Source: a virus | DNA length: 64,000 nucleotides | Direction: 5' to 3' (one strand) | IMG/VR virus record: IMGVR_UViG_3300040801_004034 | Location: 62,001 to 126,000 of that record | Part shown: positions 17,772 to 25,891 of the stretch, piece after piece | Position numbering within the stretch: position 1 is the stretch's first letter | Layout: every line of letters starts with the position of its first letter | Program-made: the position numbers and the translations under genes | Notes under the pieces: model-generated | Database searches by the model: none | Seen by the model: the letters and a program-made list of their open reading frames with translations, nothing else | What the model was told of the DNA's origin: nothing

Positions 17772-18680
17772 ATGGATTCTTCATTTTACGTATACGCATA
17801 CAAAAAACCTGACAATACAATTATATATGTCGGGAAAGGTAAGTCAATGAGATATAAAGATCATTTACTTGGTAGATCGTCAAACAATATTCTTAAAGGT
17901 AAAATCGAAAAAGGTGAAAAATATGAAGTAGTTTTTCTTGAAGAAAACCTTTCAGAAGAAAGAGCATTTGAATTAGAGAAATATTATATTAAAAAATATG
18001 GTAGACTAGATAAAGGTGAGGGTCTCCTTTATAACTTGACAGATGGTGGAGAAGGTGTGTCTGGTTTTATATATACAGATGCAGAAATATTACGACGGTA
18101 TGATAATTTGAGAACTGTAAGGGTACAGAATATTATAACAGGTGAGATAAAGGAATGGATTAGTTTAGGTGCAGCAGCTAGAGAAACAGGTATCTGTGTA
18201 GGTGGTTGGTGGTCATTACTTGAAGGTAAAACTCAAACATTATATAAAACGTGGTCATTACCTGGATACAAAAACACAAAATATGATGATAGAAGAAAAG
18301 AGGTAGTTATTTATGATAATTTATCCGAAAATTATTTAAAATATAAAAGTCGTGTTGAATGCAGTAAACAACTAGGTATTAATTTAATTCAAGTTTCTGG
18401 ATTAATGACAGGTAAATATACTCATCTAAAACGTAGATATACAATAGAACCCGAACCATATAGTGTGTTACAATCTTTACCAGTCGGTAATCAACACAAA
18501 ACAAGAAAATATTTTAACAAACCTATAAGTTTGATAGATAATCAAAACGGTGAAATTTTACATTTTGAATCAAGAAAAGAGGCTGCTGAACAACTAGATG
18601 TGTATCAAGGTGATCTATCTGGTCTTGTTCGTGGGAGAATCAAAAGTATAAAAAAAGGTCGTTTTACAGTTGCTCCATAG
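17772..18680 (+). CDS. GIY-YIG homing endonuclease with NUMOD1-like repeats
   Basis: 302 aa. SSFYVYAYKKPDNTIIYVGK is the GIY-YIG motif at the N-terminus, followed by LEKYYIKKYGR and LYNLTDGGEGVSG. The C-terminal region has three helix-turn-helix-like repeats (ISLGAAARETGI, SRVECSKQLGIN, SRKEAAEQLDVY), each with a following basic strand, as in NUMOD1/IENR1 DNA-binding repeats. It is opposite to the flanking replication genes and has its own late promoter. Its 3' end overlaps the uvsY-like gene by 17 nt. Confidence 0.85.
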   Translation: MDSSFYVYAYKKPDNTIIYVGKGKSMRYKDHLLGRSSNNILKGKIEKGEKYEVVFLEENLSEERAFELEKYYIKKYGRLDKGEGLLYNLTDGGEGVSGFIYTDAEILRRYDNLRTVRVQNIITGEIKEWISLGAAARETGICVGGWWSLLEGKTQTLYKTWSLPGYKNTKYDDRRKEVVIYDNLSENYLKYKSRVECSKQLGINLIQVSGLMTGKYTHLKRRYTIEPEPYSVLQSLPVGNQHKTRKYFNKPISLIDNQNGEILHFESRKEAAEQLDVYQGDLSGLVRGRIKSIKKGRFTVAP

Positions 18681-19059
18681 CTATTATCTTGATGATATTG
18701 GTCACGTCGAATCCAAGCTGACTGAAAACCCTCTCAACCTTTTCAAGGTATTCAATAACAATTTTTTCATCATCGATATCTTGCCGTAATTTTTTAACTT
18801 CATCGTGTTTTTCAGATGCTTGTAATGCTGTAGCATATGAAACTGCGACTTGACCATCGGCTTTGATTTGATTTGCAATTTTTTGCTTTTTTACATCAAT
18901 CCCTTTCTCAAGTGCTTTGAGATGTCTTTTATGATCAATCAATCTCGCAACCCAAAAGTGTTTCTTTGACGGTACCTGAAGTGCTGCTTCTTTAAGGTTA
19001 AATTGGTTAATTTCGAGATCAGCTTTTATCATATCTCTGTATTTATCTAGGGTCTCCAC
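18664..19059 (-). CDS. uvsY: UvsY-like recombination mediator
   Basis: 131 aa (T4 UvsY is 137). Loads UvsX onto single-stranded DNA coated with single-strand binding protein. The evidence is length, all-helical composition, the SKKHFWVARLIDHKRHLKALEK segment resembling the UvsY K-W-x(n)-H/K region, and proximity to uvsW. The reading frame opens with GTG at 19059; an ATG at 19032 is the alternative. Divergent from the gene at 19081. Identification is by weak similarity and context. Confidence 0.6.
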   Translation of the reverse strand: METLDKYRDMIKADLEINQFNLKEAALQVPSKKHFWVARLIDHKRHLKALEKGIDVKKQKIANQIKADGQVAVSYATALQASEKHDEVKKLRQDIDDEKIVIEYLEKVERVFSQLGFDVTNIIKIIAMEQL

Positions 19060-19069
19060 AATATAATTG

Positions 19070-19080
19070 TAAATACTTAC
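19070..19080 (+). promoter_or_regulatory. Late promoter, leaderless type
   Basis: TAAATA, CTTAC, ATG at 19081. Confidence 0.6.
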
Positions 19081-19491
19081 ATGGGTAAGTCAATAACACT
19101 ATTTGAAAAAGCTTTTATAGGTGAATTAACACCTGTCGATCCTGATGTTGAGAAGAATGTAGATAAAAAAGAACTGCAGATAGGTATTGAGGTTGAGATG
19201 GAGCATACGAAAGATAGGAAAGTAGCAAAACTTATTGCATTACAACATCTTGATGAAGATCCTAGATATTATACTAAGCTTAAGACAATTCATACTGATG
19301 AAGAAGATGAAAACACAGTAGGTGATGGTGTTCTCGGACCAAATTCATTTGCTAAGTCAAGTAGCCTTACAAGTACCGATAGTTATGCAGTAGGAGATGC
19401 AAGGGTACCAAAAAGTTTATTTAGTGGTGTTGTTAAACGTAACGGCTTAAGTAACTCAAAGCGCAAGAAGAAGAAAAAGAAAAAAACATAA
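19081..19491 (+). CDS. DUF5661-like protein with poly-lysine tail
   Basis: 136 aa. The middle segment LQIGIEVEMEHTKDRKVAKL followed by IALQHLDEDPRYYTKL matches the short DUF5661-type domain seen in phage proteins (family name from memory). Function unknown. The C-terminus is extremely basic (K-R-K8-T), suggesting nucleic acid binding or a localisation tail. A late promoter abuts its ATG. The next reading frame starts in its stop region (ATAATG). Confidence 0.65.
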   Translation: MGKSITLFEKAFIGELTPVDPDVEKNVDKKELQIGIEVEMEHTKDRKVAKLIALQHLDEDPRYYTKLKTIHTDEEDENTVGDGVLGPNSFAKSSSLTSTDSYAVGDARVPKSLFSGVVKRNGLSNSKRKKKKKKKT

Positions 19492-20219
19492 TGAAAAATT
19501 TTTATTACACAATACCGCAATCAAAATATACATTATTGTGTGATTTCTATGCTTTAGAATTGATTAACCACTATCGTGTTTAACACGATTGTGTATTTCC
19601 AACTAAATTATCGTTCTCTATCGATTGTGCAAGAGATACGATTTGTAATTATCTCATTCCATATCTATGTGATCAAATGTTTGTTGGTATTATCGCTGAA
19701 TTCTGTTTTGAAGGTCTTGACGAAGCTAATATTGTTGAGCAAAGCAAATTTAATTATCTCACACAGTTTTTTGATACGATCAATGAAATGAAGCACTTGC
19801 CTGATTTAGTTATGTTACACAGGATTAACGTTATTTCTAACGATATTAAATTACAAATAGCCTGTCACAATCACACACGTATTGATTTTGTTCGGTTCTT
19901 TAAGTCTTTATTAGATCATGACGATTTTTGGGTAAATATCGCTGATACATACATAGAGTTACACAGTTGTAATGATATAGACAAAAAAATATTATACATA
20001 GATCAATGCATACATATTCAACATTATTCTGGTTCAGTGCTTGATAAATCATTAGATCTACTACCTATTATTGATATGTTTTTACGTATGAAACGAAAAA
20101 TAACCTGTCTTTCTGATTATATCAATATTGGTGTGTCAGTGACTATGCACAAAATACTATTAAATACTATACAGATAGTTACAAGATATGATAAAAGATT
20201 TAGGACACTGGGAATATAA
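19491..20219 (+). pseudogene. Unknown protein gene interrupted by an in-frame TAA
   Basis: The ATG at 19491 opens 30 codons (MKNFYYTIPQSKYTL...NHYRV) then TAA at 19581-19583. The same frame continues HDCVFPTKLSFSIDCARD... through an ATG at 19677 to the stop at 20219. Both parts look coding and continuous, so this is probably one gene of about 242 codons with a nonsense codon; the stop lies inside a 17-nt palindrome. Expression might restart at 19677. Not recognised. A gp59-like helicase loader was considered without motif support. The 3' end overlaps the next gene by 32 nt. Confidence 0.6.
19573..19589. repeat. Perfect inverted repeat, 8-bp arms, 1-nt centre
   Basis: ATCGTGTT T AACACGAT. It contains the in-frame TAA that interrupts the surrounding gene. 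It could be an operator-like site or chance. Confidence 0.6.
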
Positions 20220-20592
20220 TGGTGAAATACCAGATGATTGTTTTGGTTTCATTTATGAAATCACAAACAACAAAACTAACCGTAAATACATAGGCAAAAA
20301 GCAAATGCAGAAGCGTATTAAACGCAAACCACTTAAAGGTAAGAAGCGAAACCGTATTTGCTGGTTAGAAAGCGACTGGAAAACATATACTGGTAGCTGC
20401 AGGGAACTTAATGAGGAAATAGAACAGTATGGTAAGGAACACTTTACGTTTGAAATACTAAAACTATGTTGTTCTAAATCAGATCTTGCATATAATGAAA
20501 TTAAGTTACAACTAGAAAAAGATGTGTTGTTAAGAGAAGAATATTTCAATGGCATTATCAACTGCCGTCTTGGGAAAGTTAAGCTATCTTGA
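20188..20592 (+). CDS. GIY-YIG-like endonuclease
   Basis: 134 aa. FGFIYEITNNKTNRKYIGKK is a good GIY-YIG motif (with F/IY), then ESDWKTYTGSCRELNEEI and KEHFTFEILKLCCSKSDL, LLREEYFN with the conserved glutamate, and a terminal asparagine-containing INCRLGKV. Small single-domain type with no DNA-binding tail, similar to endonuclease-like proteins of many T4-like phages. The arginine/lysine-rich insert (KRIKRKPLKGKKRNR) may contact DNA. Confidence 0.75.
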   Translation: MIKDLGHWEYNGEIPDDCFGFIYEITNNKTNRKYIGKKQMQKRIKRKPLKGKKRNRICWLESDWKTYTGSCRELNEEIEQYGKEHFTFEILKLCCSKSDLAYNEIKLQLEKDVLLREEYFNGIINCRLGKVKLS

Positions 20593-20625
20593 TTTTAACT
20601 TGTTCATAAGCTATAATGCTGTTAT
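20589..20625 (+). promoter_or_regulatory. Sigma70-like promoter
   Basis: TTGATT, 17 nt, TATAAT, 8 nt, ATG at 20626. Confidence 0.5.
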
Positions 20626-21174
20626 ATGGTAGTAGAGCCACATAACTTTGAAATCGTTGATTTTAATAAACTTCTAAAAAGTAGTATTCAGATTAATATC
20701 GTTGATAATCTGTTTGATCTTAGCCTGGATGAAAATAAAAAACTTGGTAATGATATAAGAAATATAATGTTTCACCATATCATACATGGGTTATGTGAGC
20801 ATATTCTCAAAAAACAGAGTAAAGTGGTTGTGATATGTTGTGAAACAGAGTTTGAGTGTAGTGATCTTTACACGTTATATAGTAAAGAATCAGTTGATAA
20901 AGCTATTGTTAGTGCAATACGTAAGATTTCATCTTCATTACCAATATGCGTTTATAGAACACAACGAAATTTCAACACGATCGTTAAAATACTTGAGTCT
21001 AATGATGGTATGAGCGGAACACTTATAAATTCATTCAAATGTGCTATTGAAAAGAAGAATATTTCATCATATAACTTCAGCAAAATTAAAAAGATAGCTC
21101 AAACATACAATTTAACATTTTTAAACAAAGAATATTTTAACAACCTATCAACAAAGTTACTTCTAGTAAGGTAA
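20626..21174 (+). CDS. Hypothetical protein (182 aa)
   Basis: Not recognised. 182 aa, alpha/beta-like composition with a hydrophobic strand KVVVICCETEF in the middle and a helical C-terminus. It has its own sigma70-like promoter with very short leader. No signal peptide or membrane segments. Confidence 0.6.
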   Translation: MVVEPHNFEIVDFNKLLKSSIQINIVDNLFDLSLDENKKLGNDIRNIMFHHIIHGLCEHILKKQSKVVVICCETEFECSDLYTLYSKESVDKAIVSAIRKISSSLPICVYRTQRNFNTIVKILESNDGMSGTLINSFKCAIEKKNISSYNFSKIKKIAQTYNLTFLNKEYFNNLSTKLLLVR

Positions 21175-21209
21175 ATCAAAAACTACTTAGAGTCATAGTT
21201 CGATATACA

Positions 21210-21220
21210 TAAATAATGAT
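21210..21220 (+). promoter_or_regulatory. Late promoter, leaderless type
   Basis: TAAATA, ATGAT, ATG at 21221. Confidence 0.6.
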
Positions 21221-21847
21221 ATGGATAAGTTTACACGATTAGCAGAATCAGTTTGTCATACAATTAACGAGAATGCAGAAACACAGCAAGCACAGAGTGC
21301 TGCTATTGCGTTCAGGGATGAATTTTACGAACTGTATAAAAAATACTCAATAGATGATATCAGTCTTCAAGAATACAATGACAAGTATGATATGATCAAA
21401 ACCAAAGCTAAAGCAACACTTGATGCAAAAGCTCCTATCTGGGCGATTGATCCTGAAAAAGCTGGTGAATTCTCTGATGACTATAAGTCTGAAAATGGTG
21501 TTAGACCAAATCTCGATCAATGGGATGAACAAGAAGTGGATGATTGGACTGAAAGAAACAGATCGAGCAGCGAAGATGGTGAATCGCTTGCTTCAACTGT
21601 TCGTCCATTAGATGGTTTCTTTACAGGTGCTGATCAACCTTATATTAGTGATGAAGAAAGTACTGAAGAAGGGTTTCTAACACCAGACCAAACAACAGCA
21701 TTGAATACAGCTAAATCTCTTGCAACAAAACCAAAAGGTGGTATAAATCCATTCAACAAGCCACAGAAACAGATTGATAAAGCTCTTGGTGATATGTATA
21801 GTAAAGTAGCTAATAAAGTAACAAAAGTTTCAAGCCAAATCAAATAA
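21221..21847 (+). CDS. Hypothetical late protein (208 aa)
   Basis: Not recognised. 208 aa, acidic and low-complexity in the middle (DWTERNRSSSEDGES), with a Ser/Asp-rich spacer and helical ends. A late promoter abuts the ATG, so a virion or scaffold-type role is possible. The downstream gene begins 2 nt after the stop. Confidence 0.65.
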   Translation: MDKFTRLAESVCHTINENAETQQAQSAAIAFRDEFYELYKKYSIDDISLQEYNDKYDMIKTKAKATLDAKAPIWAIDPEKAGEFSDDYKSENGVRPNLDQWDEQEVDDWTERNRSSSEDGESLASTVRPLDGFFTGADQPYISDEESTEEGFLTPDQTTALNTAKSLATKPKGGINPFNKPQKQIDKALGDMYSKVANKVTKVSSQIK

Positions 21848-21848
21848 T

Positions 21849-22166
21849 ATGAGTAAATTTCTAGAATCATTAAACCGTTATTATGAAAACACAGGTCTTG
21901 ATCAACCAGTTGAAGACCCGAATGCAGAAATGCCTATGCCTGAACCAGAAGGTGAGCCAGAAGCAGCTCCTGAACCGGAAGTTGATCCATTAACATCTGA
22001 AGGTGAAGTTCATTTAACAAGATTACTTCGTAAAGCTCTTCTAATGAATGTTGAAGAAGGTGATGTGGATGACATCGCACTTGAAGATGATATCAACGAA
22101 ACAAATAGTCGCCAGATGGTAGATAAAATCATCGGTGTTATGCGGAAGTATACAGACGATATTTAA
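21849..22166 (+). CDS. Hypothetical acidic protein with P/E-rich linker (105 aa)
   Basis: Not recognised. 105 aa; residues 20-50 form a Pro/Glu-rich linker (PMPEPEGEPEAAPEPEVDP), followed by a helical domain HLTRLLRKALLMNVEEG. It follows the preceding late gene by 2 nt. Confidence 0.65.
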   Translation: MSKFLESLNRYYENTGLDQPVEDPNAEMPMPEPEGEPEAAPEPEVDPLTSEGEVHLTRLLRKALLMNVEEGDVDDIALEDDINETNSRQMVDKIIGVMRKYTDDI

Positions 22167-22169
22167 TTT

Positions 22170-23150
22170 ATGGTAATACCAGATAATAACGTCCGTATAT
22201 TTGCGAAGATAAACGGACGCGAGATGCTTCATATCGGTGATGTTGTAACAAACTATTATCATGATGTATTGGTTAAACATGTTGAATTAGGTTCTATTGA
22301 AAAGGTCCGAATACGTAAACTCATCAAAGAACGACTTGATAGTTGTGGTGGTAATATCAATCAAAATGTCGATATCTGGCAAGATTATATAAATGAGGGT
22401 AATTTTGACCTCGTTGATGAAAAGTTTTTACGTTGTGAAAACATGTTACTCGATAAAATTCAGAATCATGATGTTTTCAGTCTTAATGAACTCATTTCAG
22501 CTGGTTGGAATGAAGCAAACATTAACAATCAATATTTTGACCAGGCATTTGAAACCGTACCAGAAGCGCCATTGTTTGGTAGACCAGGAGCTAGTGAGTT
22601 ATATTTAGCTTTCTTCTGTAATGGTGAAAAACCGAAAAAAGGTGATTTGAATGTCGGTGGGGTTGATATTGAACTTAAAGGCCCGGGCGGTAGATTATAT
22701 AAGACACCAAAACTTGTTACTGATTTTTCAGTACTCGATCAACAACTCGAAACAACCAGTGAAATTTTAAATGCTGTTGCGGATTTTATCAGTGGTTATG
22801 CTGGTACATTACATTTGAGATCACAAATTGGTGATATGGTTAATTTATTCGCAGCTGAATGTGAAAGGGAATACTTATACTATAAAGACAGAAACAAATT
22901 AAGACCAAAGAACATTCTTGTATATATAGGTGGGTTATCTCAATTATTTTCATATCAGAGTGCACAGGGGTTTGATGTTTTTACATCCTTTTCAAAATCA
23001 GATGATAATATCCAATTTAAAACTATCGACTTCAGACAAATATCCAATTTATTAGAGTTACACGCTGCTATTAAAAAAAATACATGGTTGAAATTTTCAA
23101 GAAATATTGATGGTAACGGTTGGTGCTTAGATAGAACACAAATAAAATAA
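22170..23150 (+). CDS. Unknown protein with PD-(D/E)XK-like motif (326 aa)
   Basis: Not firmly recognised. Around residue 165 the segment GDLNVGGVDIELKGPGGRL shows a D...E-x-K arrangement like the core of restriction-endonuclease-fold nucleases, preceded by a helix (ASELYLAFFCNG). The rest is helical with a hydrophobic strand NILVYIGGLSQLFSY. First of four consecutive genes with nucleic-acid or nucleotide enzyme signatures (22170-25500). Nuclease activity is inference. Confidence 0.5.
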   Translation: MVIPDNNVRIFAKINGREMLHIGDVVTNYYHDVLVKHVELGSIEKVRIRKLIKERLDSCGGNINQNVDIWQDYINEGNFDLVDEKFLRCENMLLDKIQNHDVFSLNELISAGWNEANINNQYFDQAFETVPEAPLFGRPGASELYLAFFCNGEKPKKGDLNVGGVDIELKGPGGRLYKTPKLVTDFSVLDQQLETTSEILNAVADFISGYAGTLHLRSQIGDMVNLFAAECEREYLYYKDRNKLRPKNILVYIGGLSQLFSYQSAQGFDVFTSFSKSDDNIQFKTIDFRQISNLLELHAAIKKNTWLKFSRNIDGNGWCLDRTQIK

Positions 23151-23154
23151 AATT

Positions 23155-23916
23155 ATGGGCGGAAATGCTGTAACAAATGTAGGACCAATTCATATTGACG
23201 AAATTGGTCCCACAATAGAAGCTCTCGAACAGGCACTCGGTATAAAATTGAGAGATAATACTCTTGGTTCAGTTGGTAAAAAAGACATATCAGGTGACAT
23301 CGATATAGCTATTGATATAAAAGTTGAAGACAGGCTTGATTTTATTGAACATCTTAAAACTTGTTGGATTGTACATGAAGTATCATTATCCTCTGTTGCA
23401 AGTACAAAAGTTGAGATAGTTAATTATAATCCAGATGTTAAAGCTGATAATCGAACAGGTTATGTACAGGTTGATTTTATGTTTGGTGATCCTGAATGGC
23501 TCAAACTTTTTTACCATTCACCATCTCAAAGTGAATCTAAATGGAAAGGCGCACATCGAAATGCTATGATATGTGCAATAACACAAGTTCATAAGTATAC
23601 AACTAGAGAAGGTATTACCTGGAGATATTCATGGTCACCGAAACGAGGTTTAATATATGTTAGGCGAGAACCAAAAATAGGTAAAAATGGTCGATTACTT
23701 AAAGCAACTATTGAAACACCAATTCATGGACCATATAGAACCGCTAGCGGAATAATTGATAATCTAGGTTTAAATTTTGTAAATGATTTAACCTCATATG
23801 AATCTCTTAGAGATGCTGTTAAGCTTAATTACTCACCTGTAAAAGCTGCATTAGTTATGGAGAAATTTAGAGAAAGTAGTCACTTAGAAAAAATGGGTGG
23901 AATCCCGCAAGATTAA
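23155..23916 (+). CDS. Nucleotidyltransferase-fold protein
   Basis: 253 aa. The segment LGSVGKKDISGDIDIAIDIK (about residues 40-59) matches the G-S...D-x-D active-site strand of polymerase-beta-type nucleotidyltransferases, and YVQVDFMFGD provides a candidate third carboxylate. Substrate unknown. The start is 4 nt after the previous stop. It directly precedes a KxDG ligase-like gene and an HxGH nucleotidylyltransferase gene. Confidence 0.65.
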   Translation: MGGNAVTNVGPIHIDEIGPTIEALEQALGIKLRDNTLGSVGKKDISGDIDIAIDIKVEDRLDFIEHLKTCWIVHEVSLSSVASTKVEIVNYNPDVKADNRTGYVQVDFMFGDPEWLKLFYHSPSQSESKWKGAHRNAMICAITQVHKYTTREGITWRYSWSPKRGLIYVRREPKIGKNGRLLKATIETPIHGPYRTASGIIDNLGLNFVNDLTSYESLRDAVKLNYSPVKAALVMEKFRESSHLEKMGGIPQD

Positions 23917-23917
23917 C

Positions 23918-24802
23918 ATGAGTTCACGCAAAAGTATACAACATCTTTACTCATTAAATAAGCCTGATGTTTACTCAATGGATTTCTTTACTCTCAAAGA
24001 GTTCGCTGAAGAATTATCTAAGATAAATGGAATCATCGAACCTGGTAATACAACAGTATCTGAAAAAGTGGATGGTTCGGCTATATTCTTCGGTAAAGAA
24101 GACGGTAAGTTTTATATGGAAAGTAGCCATTCAGGTAAGGTATTCAAAGCAGAAGATTTTGAAGATGGTTCTCATGTACGATACCCTCAACACCCTTTAG
24201 CTCGAAAAGCATTTAGGGATAATTTTGATTCAATATTTGCTTTGGTAGGTCATACAATTAGTGATTATAACAACGTTCGAATTCAAGCTGAATGGTTTTA
24301 TACACCAATGGCTAAAAGATGTGTTAATCGTCATGGTTACGTGTTATTCATCGAGACTGATTACATTAAAGCTAAGCTTGGAAGATTGAGTACGTTTGTT
24401 GTGATTGATGCACCGAAAGAAGTTCAAAACAGATTGCTTGCTATTAATACTGTTGATGTCAAATTCTTATCACCTAAAATATCATCATTTCTTATTGTTG
24501 ATCTTAGTAAAGAACTGCAACAGCTCCAAGAAGCATTAAATATAGTTGAAGAGGAAACTGATATAGAAGCATTAAACCAACCAGCACGAAAGAAAGAAGA
24601 TAGACAAAGAAGAAACACAGTATTGGAATCAATTGAAAGACACTTATTACCACTTCAGGAATCTATTTATCATAAAATATATAATAAACTAACTAATGGT
24701 ACTGGTATACTTGGTGATATTGAAGGTTTTGTAGTAACATTAGGTCATATAACATTTAAAGTAAACAATCCACAATTCATGAAACGTAAATTCAACTTAT
24801 GA
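23918..24802 (+). CDS. ATP-dependent nucleic acid ligase-like protein (KxDG)
   Basis: 294 aa. TVSEKVDGSAIFFGK carries nucleotidyltransferase motif I (K-V-D-G), VRIQAEWFY resembles motif III, GDIEGFVVT motif IV and HITFKVNN motif V, together the adenylation core of ATP-dependent DNA/RNA ligases. No OB domain is obvious, so a minimal ligase or RNA ligase is likely. The ORF opens at 23897, but the ATG at 23918, just after the upstream stop, is preferred. Overlaps the next gene by 4 nt. Confidence 0.75.
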   Translation: MSSRKSIQHLYSLNKPDVYSMDFFTLKEFAEELSKINGIIEPGNTTVSEKVDGSAIFFGKEDGKFYMESSHSGKVFKAEDFEDGSHVRYPQHPLARKAFRDNFDSIFALVGHTISDYNNVRIQAEWFYTPMAKRCVNRHGYVLFIETDYIKAKLGRLSTFVVIDAPKEVQNRLLAINTVDVKFLSPKISSFLIVDLSKELQQLQEALNIVEEETDIEALNQPARKKEDRQRRNTVLESIERHLLPLQESIYHKIYNKLTNGTGILGDIEGFVVTLGHITFKVNNPQFMKRKFNL

Positions 24803-25500
24803 AACGAAAATTTAAAATACCGACACCAAAAACAAAAACCATTAACTTTGAATCAGCATACGATAAATTCAGTGATATTTCATCGCTACTGAATGAGTTT
24901 GATGAACAGAAGCATAAAAACGTGTTCGTTTTTTATCCTGGTAGGTTTCATCCATTCCATACCGGTCATACATCTATTTATCATGCATTGCAACAGCAAT
25001 TCCCTGACAGTCATGTTATTATAACAACATCTGATAAAGTTGATCCGCCAAATTCTCCATTCACGTTTGATGAAAAATACAAAATGATGGTTGTAGCTGG
25101 TGTTGATCCAGATTCAATTGCTGAAACACAATCACCATACCGAGCTACTGAAGTAGTGGAAGTACTTCCTGAAAATGCAATTACCATTTTTGCAATATCA
25201 GAAAAAGATATGAAAGGATCCAAAGCTAGAATCAACTTCAATCCTAAGAAAGATGGTTCACCAAGCTATCTTCAACCATTTGAATCAATTGAGGAATGTA
25301 AAGGTAGAATGGAGCACGGTTATGTAACAACATTACCTACATTGGATTTTGATTTAATGGGTAGCAATATCAATTCTGCAAGTGAATTAAGAAAAATATA
25401 TGCAGATGCAGATGAAATTAAGCGCCAGCAAATTATACAATATTTGTATGGTCGATTAGATGAAGAAATCTATAAGATCTTCAACCTTAAGATCGATTAA
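24799..25500 (+). CDS. HxGH nucleotidylyltransferase (cytidylyltransferase/NMNAT-like)
   Basis: 233 aa. VFYPGRFHPFHTGHTSIYHAL contains the HxGH signature (residues 56-59 region) of the nucleotidylyltransferase superfamily, followed by VIITTSDK and SPFTFDEKYKMM. Family members join NTPs to small phosphates (NMN, phosphopantetheine, glycerol-3-P and others); the substrate is not clear. The last gene of the run starting at 22170; its end overlaps a convergent gene by 4 nt. A P-loop kinase at 41466 could act in the same pathway, but this is speculative. Confidence 0.78.
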   Translation: MKRKFKIPTPKTKTINFESAYDKFSDISSLLNEFDEQKHKNVFVFYPGRFHPFHTGHTSIYHALQQQFPDSHVIITTSDKVDPPNSPFTFDEKYKMMVVAGVDPDSIAETQSPYRATEVVEVLPENAITIFAISEKDMKGSKARINFNPKKDGSPSYLQPFESIEECKGRMEHGYVTTLPTLDFDLMGSNINSASELRKIYADADEIKRQQIIQYLYGRLDEEIYKIFNLKID

Positions 25501-25880
25501 GATAACTCATTCATCGCTTTTATAATAAGCGCTTTAGCTAATTTCGGTGATTGGTTTATTTCATTTTCGATTTCACCTAAAAGTCTTACCACATCTTCAA
25601 CGAAAACGAGATCTCCATCAGCTTTCGGTTTGGTTATTGATTCTGAATCTTCAAAATCCCACCCTCCTGAATAATTATAACTTATACCATCATAACGTTG
25701 TATAAAACTACTCGTCTCTTCATCAGATGGAAATTCGATAGAAGTCTTTCCATCTAAAGGTACTGCATTTCCGAGATCTGTTACTCGTCTTGGTGCATTA
25801 GCTGGGTTACCACCAGCATTTGGTCCTAAACCAACATTTTCGGTGTATATTTCATATATAAGATTAAGTTCATGCTCCAT
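25497..25880 (-). CDS. Hypothetical late protein (127 aa)
   Basis: Not recognised. 127 aa, Asn/Gly-rich N-terminal half (VGLGPNAGGNPANAPRRVTD) and a helical C-terminal half. A similar Pro/Gly-rich style occurs in the 120 aa protein at 53127-53489 (LTPNPKAA). A late promoter abuts its ATG. Confidence 0.6.
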   Translation of the reverse strand: MEHELNLIYEIYTENVGLGPNAGGNPANAPRRVTDLGNAVPLDGKTSIEFPSDEETSSFIQRYDGISYNYSGGWDFEDSESITKPKADGDLVFVEDVVRLLGEIENEINQSPKLAKALIIKAMNELS

Positions 25881-25891
25881 GTAATTATTTA
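25881..25891 (-). promoter_or_regulatory. Late promoter, leaderless type
   Basis: Minus strand TAAATA, ATTAC, ATG at 25880. Confidence 0.6.

Noticed and set aside
19462-19490. Poly-A/K-rich end of the gene at 19081 as a slippage or error site
   Set aside because: The frame reads to a stop that joins the next ATG normally, so no frameshift is needed.
19576-19791. Plus-strand frame of 71 aa
   Set aside because: Out of frame with the better coding signal that runs from 19491 to 20219.
20253-20561. Minus-strand frame opposite the GIY-YIG-like gene at 20188
   Set aside because: Composition is a reverse shadow, while the plus strand has a clear GIY-YIG motif.
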